DNA of 64,000 bases from Cardinalis cardinalis. Taxonomy: Eukaryota > Chordata > Aves > Passeriformes > Cardinalidae. The notes beneath the pieces were generated by a model. It did not search any database. It saw only the letters and a list, made by a program, of their open reading frames with translations, and was not told the DNA's origin. Within the stretch, counting starts at the first letter, position 1, and each line of letters opens with the position of its first letter. Where the stretch lies: positions 2,635,966 to 2,699,965 of the forward strand of contig JACDOX010000082.1 of assembly GCA_014549065.1 (NCBI GenBank), given 5' to 3'. Shown piece by piece: positions 31,344-42,639 of the stretch. Position numbers and translations under genes: made by a program.

Positions 31344-31503
31344 ATCACAGAATCAATTAGGTTGGAAAAGGCTTCCAAGATCATTGAGTCCAACCTATGA
31401 CCAAACATCACCATGTCAACTGGACCCTGGCACTGAGTGCCATGTCCTCTCTTTCCTTAAACCCCTCTGGGAACAGTGATTCCACCACCTCCCTTGGCAT
31501 TAT
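31344..31503 (-). mobile_element. CR1 LINE 3'-end fragment
   Basis: Contains the complement of the CR1 3' end: AATCACAGAATCAATTAGGT, AGATCATTGAGTCCAACCTA and GATTCCACCACCTCCCTTGG. About 160 bp, followed by an A+T-rich TA stretch. It lies in an ADGRG7 intron, in the same orientation as that gene. Confidence 0.8.
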
Positions 31504-31575
31504 ACATAGTATATATACACATATATATAAATGTGTATTTTTATATTTTATATATATATAACATTATCATAAATA
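31500..31575. repeat. TA-rich low-complexity tract
   Basis: Alternating TA/ATAT sequence immediately downstream of the CR1 end, possibly grown from the CR1 terminal tail. Confidence 0.7.
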
Positions 31576-32216
31576 AATACATTTAAAAGGCAGAGGCTGG
31601 AAGATCCTACAGTCTTAAAAACATGAACCTTGATGGAATTGCTCCAAATCTGCATTAGTGCAAGCAGGATGAGAAACAGGCATTAATCTATTACAACTTC
31701 AGCTCTGCTGGCATGACTTCCCTCATTGTTTAGAGGGGATTCACAGGACACCATTAATCACAGGCATGTCCATCAAGAAAATTTGCTGCAATTGTGTTTG
31801 TATTAAGTCATTCACAGTAGAACAGTAGCATGAGCTAGCTACTGCCGAGGAAAAGAGATAGCTGTTTACACATTGTAATACCAGGGTATGGGGGCAGGTC
31901 ACGCTGCTGGTGGAGCACTGTGACACATTTTTACAGCCTAGAATTGAGATAATGAACTGAAAAGTTCAGTTTGTATCACAGACCTGTGTGGTCTGGGTCT
32001 CTGTTGTCTGCGACTGACCAGGGTAGTATCAGAGGTGCCAGTGAGTCCCAAGCCATGCTGTGTGGTTTAGCTATTTTTGAAAATAGGATTTGCTAATCAA
32101 TAATATTGCAATATGTTCTAAACTGGCTGCTTTTAATTGTTTTCCTCAAAATACNTACAGAACAAAATATTGTAACTTAGTGTAAAATACTTGCAGTTTA
32201 ACATCTTTCCTCTNAC

Positions 32217-32329
32217 CTAGTGAGTATTTGAAACAAAATTACAATAACCAGACCAGCCATGGACAATCCAACACCGATATAAGAAATACAATCCAGTAGC
32301 TTTTCATATTTATATTTTATATGTAATGC
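32217..32329 (-). pseudogene. ADGRG7: ADGRG7 TM1 exon, acceptor lost
   Basis: 113 nt reading ALHIKYKYEKLLDCISYIGV then GLSMAGLVIVILFQILT, an excellent match to TM1 of human ADGRG7 (SVTGLALTVIFQIVTR). It ends in phase 2 at a GTNAGA donor. At the position where phase and homology place the acceptor, the minus strand reads TTTTCTGG|GCA: the expected AG is GG. No other AG lies close upstream. Confidence 0.75.
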
Positions 32330-33648
32330 CCAGAAAACCAATTGTATCAGTTATATGAGATGAGAAGAGATACGTTTCTTTTTAAAGTTTCTGTTTCTGG
32401 TTGCACATAGGAACAAGAATGTTTCAGTAAAGTTATGATCATTGCTAGCCACTGCCAGAATTTTTAGGTCCCACAGAATTATTCTAGACCCCAAAACTAG
32501 AGAAGCNTGTGACAAACACCAACAAGAGATTTAACAATACCAATCAAATTTCCATCAAAATAGCAGATTAAATTATTCATAGTAAAATGCAAGGTGACAC
32601 AGACTTTACAAAGCAGCTTTTAGCTTTTCATACTGGTGAGCATTCTGAATTTTGACTTCTTGGCCTAAGGTAAGTTATTACAAATAATTATAAATTGAAA
32701 CCAGTCTATGTTTGTATAGTGACAATAAANCAGCAAGTAAATGTAAGTGTATTCAATGAAACCGAAAATGTTGTTGCCTTTGCATAAACAGATGGGAATC
32801 TTATTTAACATATAGTCAGTTTGTGCAAAAAGGACATGCATAACGTNAAGGGAAATACAGAAACAAGTAAATAGTACAAATATGGAAATGCTGCTCTGTG
32901 AAGACAGTAGAAATGAACTCTGAAATGCTGGCACACTGAAGTTGGTGACCACAGATATGTGATTTTATCCAGGGTGTGTTTTGTTTAGAGAAGCTGAAAT
33001 AAATACAGAAGGAATAACAAACATCAGAACCAGGCNGTCATTCCTAAATAGCCTTGTTAGTAAAGGAGGGCAATGTATAAAACTTAATGGTTGAAAGCTT
33101 AATATTTACAGANCAAGTGCTTTTATAAACATATAAGCAGAGGGAGTAGTTAATGCTAAATCCTCTGAGTTATTTACCCAGCACAAGGCAGTGCCATAGC
33201 TAGCCCAGACACCAGGAAGCTCTACTCTTCATCTGGGGGCACTTCAGCCTTTAGACAACCCCTCATCTGACCACCAGCTGCTGCCACAGAGGTGCAGAGC
33301 TGGAGGCTACAAAGGCTGAGCAGGGGGAATGAATTAGGCCAGCCCTTCCCTGCTAAGGAGCTGCCCAAGCAGCTGGGCACAGGCACAGGTCCTGTCAGAG
33401 GGAGCCAGCACTTGCCAACACATTTGGCTATTCAGCAGCTTGGGCACAGCTTGCCCAATTTGCCAGATGTGCCACAGGGCAGAAACAAGTACATGGGGAC
33501 ACTTTAAAACTCCTGTGCATTCTAGCTTGAGTGCACCTATGCCCTTGNATTGCCATGCTGATCTTAGAGTTAGAAACAATCAACCAAACAAAAAAAAAAA
33601 ATTAAACAACCTCAGACTCTTCCCATTGAAGAAAGGACAATGCCCTAC

Positions 33649-33784
33649 CATCAGAACAGCAAAATCAGTGGTGTGATTACACCTGCATCGTTTACAGGGT
33701 AATCCCAAAAGACACAGGCATGACCACACAGCTGCAGTCCAGATGTGATATACCAGGGATTGGGATTGCAAGGAGAAAAAGTGG
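33649..33784 (-). pseudogene. ADGRG7: ADGRG7 GPS exon with core deletion
   Basis: 136 nt from a GTCTCTGCAG acceptor to a GTAGGG donor. The first part, YITSGLQLCGHACVFWDYPV then ND, is in one frame. The canonical GPS end CRCNHTTDFAVLM is in another frame and follows almost directly. The intervening ~17 residues of the GPS, with the second Trp and a Cys, are missing. Autoproteolysis and the disulfide pattern of this motif could not be maintained. Confidence 0.8.
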
Positions 33785-34744
33785 CTGCAGAGACATAGAG
33801 ACAGGCACCAGCAAACTGTGTGAATTGACAGTGATTTGATTTTGAAACGGGAGCTGTCAGCTACTAAGCAATATGTGGGTTTCATAAACCTTGTGAATTA
33901 TATCAANAACAGCATAATTTGGCATTTAAATCTTACTTTATGTGCCTTTCTCAGTCAAGATTGCCAATGAAATTACCAATTCCTGTGAATTATCCAAGTG
34001 ATCAGGATTCAGGCTTCCACTGAGTAAGCATTAAAGCACTGCCAGTTGAATTATGTGTNAGCCAAACAACAGCTTTCAGGTTTTGTAGCACTGTTACTGC
34101 CAACCAGAGCTGAATCCACACTGGAACAGGAAGCAAACAATGATAAATGGAGTGGCCCTTCCCTCCCCTCCTGCAGCACAGTGGTGCTGCACTCACACAT
34201 CAAATGACATGCAGACATTTTCAAACATACTTCTGCAGGGTACAGCAATTAGAACTACTTTTAATGAGCAACAAGCAGCTTGGAGTGCAAACAAGAAGTG
34301 AACACAACCATTCATGGTATTCAATAGTTCAATTAAAAATTATGAAAAAATAAAGGAGTAAAAAAGNTTCAGTAATTTCTTTGGAAATGACACATTTCCT
34401 GGATCACTTAGCTGTATGGTTCTACGGTGATGATTACTGATCTGTCATATGTATGTGTTTGAGCTCAAAAACTTTGTTAAATATTGTAAGAAGAAGCCAT
34501 TTACTGTTTTCTGGAGAAACCATGCCAAATTTGAATACANATAATCTAAAAATTCAGGGGGTTTGGCAAATGGACACTCACATAGGAGAATTGTCGGTAA
34601 GAAAGCAGTAACATGTGGCATCAGTTCCTGGTGGAGGAAGTCAAAGGACAAAATGGTTTTATCTGGAAGNAGGAGTTAAAAGATAGCATGAAAAATGAAC
34701 ATTCCTCACATTAATATGTGTATTGGGCTGTGCCAGTCATGTTG

Positions 34745-34843
34745 ANTTTTTTCTTGTTTTCCAAAATTTTGGATGTCTTCTGGAGAGAATGACTGTCCTC
34801 CATAGACCTGGTTGTTTTTATTCTTGATATAGGACTAATGCAC
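34745..34843 (-). pseudogene. ADGRG7: ADGRG7 stalk (GAIN) exon with stop/frameshift
   Basis: After a TTTGCCTTAG acceptor the first frame reads GALVLYQE and then hits TAA (34818-34820). The homologous continuation NNQVYGGQSFSPEDIQNFGK is in the next frame, matching human QNDKLFQSKTFTAKSDF. So a frameshift sits at about 34815-34822. The lower boundary is not resolved. Confidence 0.6.
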
Positions 34844-35231
34844 CTAAGGCAAATCCCCTCTGCTATTCCTATGACATTTTATGGAATACATTTTTGCTCA
34901 CNAATGTCCTAGTTTAGCAGCACAGAGTCAGCAGTATCAGCTGTTACATACAGAAGTTGAAGAACATTTTCTATGCNGCTTGATCTAAACACAAGAAGCC
35001 TGCGCTATGCCCATGCACACATTCAGCATTTACAGATTTTTGTTTAGATTTTTTTCAGAATCCATATAAGTAGTTGAGAACACCTGCTATTCCNATGAAT
35101 GTTAAGAGAGATCTTCAATTTTTGCTGAGGTGGAGTGTGAAAATAATTATTACCCTTCTCTCAATATCATTTCTGAGGGGAAATACTGGTAAATGAGAAA
35201 AATAATATCCTAAATCCTAATATATGCACAC

Positions 35232-35357
35232 AGTCCAAATGGCCAGACTTTTAATAACACTAAATAAGAAATAGTCACACCAGGGACATTTACTGTTAGT
35301 GCAAAGTCAGAAGATAAGAGACTGCCTGGCTTTTTGCTTTCAGATCTCACTTTTTGA
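35232..35357 (-). pseudogene. ADGRG7: ADGRG7 stalk (GAIN) exon
   Basis: Begins after an AACCCCAACCAG acceptor and reads QKVRSESKKPGSLLSSDFAL then TVNVPG...LVLLKVW, co-linear with human NVRFSVQKG...SSLVSSSTF...TNVDG...QVLLNM. No stop occurs inside. The donor end is not resolved (no convincing GTRAG), so the lower limit is approximate. Confidence 0.6.
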
Positions 35358-36786
35358 CTGGTTGGGGTTTTTTNCNGCACTTCTACCAAATTAGAGTTCA
35401 TCTAAGTGATTTAAATTGCTCATCTCAACTGTAGTTTAAGTGAGGGAGCAGAATCCTAGATTATATAAGAGGCTTTGTTATTGGTCTTATGCTTTTGACT
35501 TAAGATCAAGAGAGATTGATTTGATCTCTCTCTAATNTGATCATCAGGTGAGACTAATGTAACTGTATTTGTACAAAATATCACAAATGTGCACTTAATA
35601 TTGAAGAAATCTTTTGGGACTTCTTTTAAGACAAACTGTGAATTTGACATCTATCTGTCTTGAGGGGAGTGTTATGTTATATTGGCATTATGATAAAGGC
35701 TTTTATTACATGATCATANTGTTTTTCCACAGTATTGTTTTCTGAAACAGTGAACAGAAATGGCAGTGACCAGTTAATGAGTTATTCATTGATTTTTGTT
35801 GTCAGTGCTGGCTGTTTGAGGTTACTTGGTTTATCTCTTCACATCTTTTTCCAACCCTGGTGAGAGAACTGAATTATTCATTTCTCTGTGGGCTTGTATT
35901 CAAATTATGTTCATCATTATGATGTCTAAGTGCTCTACTAACCTCACCTTTGTTATGCTGTTGTGATGTCTCAGTGTTCCTGACACTACCCTGAGAGATT
36001 GAAGACAAGTCTGCTGGTTTCAGGTGCTCGGTGTGAAACTCTTGTGATGTCAGAGAAATGCACATATTTGAAGAACTAGAATATTTTTATTTTTTTTTCT
36101 TTTTCTCCTGGTCAATACCAATTTATCCTCCAAGCACTGCAGAATGTAAGTAATGGACATCTGGAAAAATCCCAAGTGAGTAATCCAATTTGCAGGTGTT
36201 AGGATGCAGATGTCCTGGCTGACATCTGACAGCAATAGGAATTTTGGTTGAAATGGTTCATGTCTTCAGATTTCAGGCAAAGTAAGTATGTACTTGTTCT
36301 TGATCTCAATGTTTGTAGAGTTATGGTCAAAGATTCAACACACCCTCAATTTTAGAAAATAAAACAATGGAGAAAGTCACAGACACCAAAGGTATTCTGG
36401 CCATTACATGCATGTTTGCATTCTTCTATAAATAAGATTCTCCAGCTCATTTGATGTTTGCATTTCTTGTACCAGGCATCAGCATACATAAAAACCAACC
36501 AGCTGAGGGGTTTTTCCCCAAAGGAGATTTTCAGTGAATATTCGTTAAAAATTTTCCCAGCTGCAGTTTTCAAAAGAAGAAAAGGCTTACTTCAAATGTT
36601 GAACAGTATCTGAACTTCAGTACAGAGGTCACCAATAAGCCCAGGAGCATTTTCCTGTATTTCTGGTTTTGTTGACTGATACTTTCCCAGCTGTATCTGC
36701 AACAATTAGCAGTGTATGAGTTAGGATTTATGATTCATACTGGTGTTCATTCTGTCTAGCTAAATCCAACTACACACACNACTTAC

Positions 36787-36904
36787 TTCTCTGTGCCAAA
36801 AACAGAATCATAGAGGAGCTTAATTTTAGTGGAGCAGACTGGATTGCATCATTGGGCTGTGAGATGTTACCAGTGAAAGAAAATTCCTCCATGTTTTCAT
36901 GAGG
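36787..36904 (-). pseudogene. ADGRG7: ADGRG7 stalk exon with frame change
   Basis: 118 nt between a TTTGATGCAG acceptor and a GTAAGT donor. The frame beginning PHENMEEFSFTGNISQPNDA and IQSAP matches the human ...LSLGN...IAIQSA stretch. The frame that would join the next exon is different (LLYDSVFGTE). A frameshift between about 36815 and 36835 is the simplest reading. Confidence 0.65.
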
Positions 36905-37200
36905 CTGCATCAAAATGATAAGTGGGATAAAAGTTATCATTATTTGTTATTCTACAGCTACAGGTTCAGGTTCTGAGCTTCCTGTCTGATTTGGTTCTCC
37001 AGTGGGTAGTGCTCCTCATTTCCTGTCCCTATCTTTTCTCTAAAGCAGAAGAATCCAGCAATGTTTATATTGGTGTAAATTGGAAATTACACATTGGAGT
37101 TGAATGGCAAACATATTTTAATCTGTTCATGAACTGCTTTCATCCTGAACCAGAAGGGGAAATGCTGTTGACTTACATCTAAAGAAAATGGCAAAGTTAC

Positions 37201-37297
37201 CTGGTTGAAGCATTGACAAGACTATTGTGGATGAATTCTGTTTGTTGGTGTTGGCATCCAAGAGTTGACTCACTGCAGCCATTACTGCCACAAATGC
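37201..37297 (-). pseudogene. ADGRG7: ADGRG7 stalk exon
   Basis: 97 nt from a TTGATTCAG acceptor to a GTAACT donor, reading AFVAVMAAVSQLLDANTNKQ then NSSTIVLSMLQP. The VSQLLDA core is identical to human ADGRG7. The exon itself is open, but its end phase (1) does not fit the start phase (0) that homology requires of the next remnant at 36904. Confidence 0.8.
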
Positions 37298-37785
37298 CTG
37301 AATCAAACAGAAAAAAAGGCAATATTCAAATGGAGTTGAGTAAATCACCCCGTGTGCTACACACTGAATGGCCAAAGAACACTTAACAAGCATTGCTTGA
37401 AAGTACACGACAGAGCAAAAAAGTAAAAGAAGCCATTCAAGGGAGCACAAACTTTGTGCCAATAGGTTCATAAAGCCACACTTTTATTAATTTAGTTAGT
37501 AAAGATTTAATTATTAACTTAAACATTAAATGATGCTGAAAAATTGCAGATGTACATCTAAACAGCTGATAAGTTTACACTCAGCTCTGAGAACAAACCC
37601 AAGGGTGATTCCACAAGTACCTGCTCGAGGATGCTTAAATAACTCTGCTAAATGACAAAATTTGTAGTGTTATGTACAGTTAAGAGAAAGAACAGTGTCT
37701 TTTCTGCTGGTGGAGGGGGTGGGGACAAATTGATATCACAAATATTAAGCCCCACAAGNCTTATTTTAGTCCTAATAAGACTCAC

Positions 37786-37924
37786 CTGAAAGTCTACTGA
37801 AACATCTGGCTTTTTCATAATCTGCAGCAGTGATGTTTTGTCTGGTCAGNTGGTCTGTCATGGAGCTAAAGATTTGAGTGTTACTTGTAATAACTGAAAC
37901 CTTCCTGGAGCCCACAGTTTCAAC
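37786..37924 (-). pseudogene. ADGRG7: ADGRG7 stalk exon with frameshift
   Basis: 139 nt between a CCTCACAG acceptor and a GTGAGT donor. The opening frame VETVGSRKVSVITSNTQIFS and TRQNITAAD aligns with the human stalk (LTAENITSAT). In that frame the exon ends in phase 1, yet the next exon needs phase 0. The missing continuation (QIMKKPDVSVDFQ) lies in the next frame, pointing to loss of one base near 37826-37834. Confidence 0.7.
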
Positions 37925-38106
37925 CTGTGAGGAAAATGTTATTTAACAGAAACCAAAAGAGAAAAGGCAAAAGAGTCACCACTTCATAGCATTCTCACAC
38001 AAAATAAAAATAAAAATATACAAGTAATTGGCCATCTAAAATATTTATGTTAATGTCAAATATATGGTGTTTGCAAATTCTCCCTAGAGATTGTTTTCAT
38101 TAATTC

Positions 38107-38410
38107 TTGGAGTATCTTGGGTTGGAAGGGAGCCCTGGAGGTCCCCATGCCCAACAGGGGCTGAAATCAGGCTGCTCAAGGAATCACTTTGAATATCCAC
38201 AACCTCCCTCAGAAAACTGCTCTTGTTTGAACAGTATTAAGGAGAAAAANATTATCTTATTTAAATGGAATTTCCTATATTGCCACTTAACTCTGTGGGC
38301 ACTCATCCTAAAACTGCACACCTTGAAGAACAGCCTGGCCCCATTGTTCTCCCCACCTTGCCATGAAGTAGCAGCAGGACCTCTCCTTAGTCTTGAGGTC
38401 ACTGAGTTCT
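38107..38410 (-). mobile_element. Old CR1 LINE fragment
   Basis: Carries diverged complement-type CR1 phrases: TATCTTGGGTTGGAAGGGAG, CAGGCTGCTCAAGGAATCAC and ATCCACAACCTCCCTCAGAA. The middle, with an A-rich tract at 38243, is strongly diverged. No reading frame survives. Confidence 0.65.
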
Positions 38411-39208
38411 GAGTCTACAAACTTCTCTGCACCTTTCATTGTCCCTTAAATAACCTCAGCAGGATTGTTTGAAAAGCCATCAAAGGAACTTGAGAAATGT
38501 CCTCTGGAGCAATTATGCCTCTCAACACAAGGCTTATAACCTGTACTGAGGACATTATCCTCACTTCAGTACGTNATACAGAGTGTCAGCTTGGAATAAA
38601 TGTTAAAAAAAAGAAACTAAACCAATAAAATATTCTTCTGCTGGAGGTACCAATAAGAATTGCTGTAAGCACTGGTTGGATCCAGTTTGAGTTAGTTAGC
38701 ACTGAATGAATAGAGATTAAATCTCTGTAGCATCTTTAAAGTCTAAAAACAAAACCAAGCTGAGGCATCCAGCTGTACCTTCATATAATAGGTGAAGGTA
38801 TAGCTAGATAACAATAAGAGACAGAAAATCTGCCAGTCATCAGGTCAAGTCATCTGGTTTTCAATCCCATGAATAAATCTACTGAATTGCTTCAATAACT
38901 GAATTGTTCTCAAATTATTTATGTTGGGAAGCTACCAAAATCAAGATTAATTCTATCATGCAGCTTTGAAGCATTGATAAAATTTGGTGGGTAGGTAGGT
39001 AAGAAAAGTGCATGTCTTGCATAGGGAGGAAGGAAATTTGTATTTATAATTACTGGAGATAATATTATTTGACTTGAAAACATTTGCATTTGCACGATGG
39101 ACCAACAGTACACATGAATGCCTGTGTTCACTGTTTGTGGTATTTGTTGGGTCCCCAGGATGAAGGAGGAATGATGAATCTGACTCCATGTTCTTAGGCT
39201 AATTTATT

Positions 39209-39281
39209 ATTCTATTTTATTCTATTCTATTCTATTCTATTCTATTCTATTCTATTCTATTCTATTCTATTCTATTCTATT
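39209..39281. repeat. (TTCTA)n microsatellite
   Basis: About 14 nearly perfect copies of a 5-bp unit, then degenerate TATAG units to about 39300. It lies in an ADGRG7 intron and is a likely polymorphic marker. Confidence 0.95.
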
Positions 39282-42200
39282 ATAGTATATTATAGTATAG
39301 TATATTTATTATAGAATGCTATACTAAAACTATACTAAACAATAAAGAAGGGATACAAACAGAAGGTTTAACAAGATACTGATCAAAAACTCGTGACTGA
39401 CTCCTCNGAGTCCCTACGCNGCTTGGCACAGATTGGTCATTAAGTAAAAACAATTCATATGAAACCAATCAAACAACCTGTTTGATAAACAATCTCCAAC
39501 CACATTCCAAAGCAGCAAAACCAGGAGAAGCAATCAGNCAATTATCGTTTTCAGTCTTCTCTGAGGCTTCTCAGCTTCCCAGGAGAAGAAATCCTGGCGA
39601 AGGGATTTTTCCAGAAAATATGACAGTGACACATTTTTCTTGCTTCCATCTTCTAGCATGACCTTGGATTCAAAATAAGTAGTTCTATTTAAAAGTAATC
39701 AAATCCTTTTAAACCTGGGCTCTGGATCACTAGCATGCACACCTCCTGCTCCCATTCCCCAGCTCCCCAAGCTGCCCTCAGCTCACTAGATGGCAGCCCG
39801 ACATCACAGCTCCCAAGAAACCCACACATTACTGATGGCAGCAGAAAAAACCTGTGTCACACCTTACTGGCACTAGAAATAGCTACTTATAATATTATAT
39901 ATTGCTTTGAACCGTTTAGTGAAGGTTATGTACTGGAAAAATGCAATGTTGAGCTCAAGGGTTTCTCAGGAAAGGATCCAAGCAGGTGAAGCATTGGGTT
40001 GAGGGTACAGTAGTCAGGCAAAAATGCACGAGGAAAGGACTTCTCTCATTTAACCTGGTGTATTTTTTTTTCTTTTTTTTTCTTTTAAAGTATTTTTTAG
40101 TTGGGACGAGTGATAAGGAAGTGAAACGCAGAAGCAGCAGAAGGGAAGCAGTCACTGTAATGTGCTTAGTCATGTTCAGCTCTCCATGTTTTACAGATAC
40201 AGCAGGGCTAAGCCTTAGAGCTAGTCTTAGGGAGTTACGGATTTCATGGATTTTATAGATGGCACTCATGAAAGAGAGTTTGAATTTGGATTCTTGATGG
40301 ACAGAAACGTTGACAGAATGGAAAGGCTTCACTTTTAATCCTTCTGAACGTGTTGGTGTCAGTGTCACCCTCATGCCAGTCTTCTTTTCACTGGTTTGGT
40401 ACCCTGGGTCAGCATCGCCTCTGCTCAGAGGCATTTGCTGTGAACTAGGAACCTGGCTGAGGAACTTGCAGGCCAGTTAACAAATGTGAAATAGGATGCT
40501 GTGTTCAGGCAAACCCAAGCAAAATAAAATGATCACCATTGGAAATTCAGGCCATCTGCAAAGCAGACANATGCCAAGAATGCCACTGGAAAAAGGCTTT
40601 GGTAATTTATTTTGCTTTCTGCAAAGTTTGGAGGAACATGAGATATATTTCCTGCCCCAATTTTCTATTCCTATTCCCTGGTTTTTTTCCCCAGGTCAAT
40701 GCAGAATCTCAGAAACTGTTTAAGTAGTAATTTAAGATTAGCTATGATGCTAAGGAGTCCAGATTTTCATTCCAATTCACAATTTGGGGAGGCTTGAAAG
40801 TAGGAATTTTCCTTTCTCTGGAGCATATCCAGATTTCTATTGANGCAGAAATTTTCTGTAATTTTCTAAAAGCAGAAAGATATGCATTTAGTATAGAAGT
40901 TCTCACACATTCACATGACCTCACTGGGAGTTAGAACTGATCTGTGGCTGTGACACACTATCCAGGGCTATTTTCTGTTTGCTTGTAAAATTTTGTCTTT
41001 CAGTGCTACGAGTGACTATCAATTATTTAACTATTTATTGTTCTTTTCAGAACATGTGGTTTACATTCATGTACACAGTCCTGTCAGAGGGGCTGACATT
41101 CTTTATGTCCAAATCAGAACAGGCTTTAGTTATGTTAGAGCTGCAGCACTGGCATCAGCTCTGAGCTGTCAGAAAGACTTTTTACATGTCCTGAAAAACA
41201 GAGTTTATATGTCATGAAAGAGATGCAAAGGACATGTGGAGCAGCCATGCAGCACTTGCTCCTCTACAAAGTTTCTGAAAGCTGGGGAAGTTCATTGAAC
41301 CACAGTTCACGGAAAGCATCCTGAATCCTAATCCTAAATATTAGGATATAAACAGATTGTTTTACTATTAAAAGGCTCTTCAGGACCCTGTCTCTCCTCC
41401 CAGCCCCAGATCCATCTCAGCAAGTGTACCTGAAATTCTCTGCATTTGGGGTAGAAAGCTTTGCAGAAAAGTTTGTGCTCCTGCTGCCTGAGCTACAGAG
41501 TTCTGGCTTNAAGCACAGACCTCTCATCTGGTCTAATAATCCGACATTATTCACAAACCTTACATCTGCTTTTGGGAAATGGGAGCAAAAGGAAAGAAGC
41601 ACACCATTCACAGTATCAGGTGCATATTCCTTTTAGGTGTGGCCATATTCACCCACTATAATCTGTTCAAAAGTAAAGTTTTTATATTGCTTTCAAAAAT
41701 GTTCACTGTCTCAGTACTGCAGTCACAGAAATTAACTGCACAGAAAGAAAAAAAATAATATATCTCCAGAGGAAATATTTTTAACGTAAGGATCAGTCTT
41801 CAAAACTGAAATAGTACTGAGACAAGAGAAGCTCATTGAATCATTTGCCTTAAATGAAATAAAAGCAGTTAGGTAAGTGTTATCTAAACCCAAGCTTCTA
41901 AGCTGCCACAAGTGATATTTTTGAAGTGAGTGAAGTCTTAAAAGCCCATACTTTTTGCCATCTCTTCTGTTTCCACTGTTTTAGTCCTAGAAAATCTGTA
42001 AAATAATATAAAGTCTCATCTTTGGTATCTAATACCCAGGCAGAAATCAGACTTGGTAACCTAATGCCAAAGAATACAGCAGGGGACAAAACTACACACT
42101 TTTGAACAGTTAATGGGGAGCGGTCCTTTGGTGACTCTAAACCATGATGGGTTGGATTTGGCATTTGCAGCATGGTGAGCCCAATATACCCTGGCCAGAT

Positions 42201-42639
42201 CCAAAAGAGCAGCCTGCTACATTCTCATGTACCTTACTGCTATAACTTAACACAAATTTACCTCACAAAGCTGCAAACACTTGGAAAAAACATTGCAGCA
42301 CACAGGCAGAAAATTTTTGCTTCATCTTAAGACTTGCAACATCCTGGTTCTGCTAACTTTTGCTAATTCAGACCACATTTCAGCTGACTATGTCCCATTA
42401 GCAGGACTGACTCAAAGCATATTTANGGTCAGGGTCCTGAGGGGTCTTAGGAAACCTGGAGTGTTGTTTGAGTTCTGGCATGGGCTTTCATGTCAAGTTA
42501 CTTAACTTTCTGTGGATCCTGTTTTCTACAGGGTCTCAGTCTCCCGCTATACAATGACACTTTCCTTCTACACAAATTATTACCAAAAAACAAGGATGCA
42601 TGATGCTGCAAAGATGAGGTCTGCCTTACAGCACCATCC

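Noticed and set aside
37617..37645. 24-27 nt micro-exon between ADGRG7 stalk exons (acceptor TTTAGCAG, donor GTACTT)
   Set aside because: Its length is a multiple of three, so it does not solve the phase conflict, and homology is too short to judge.
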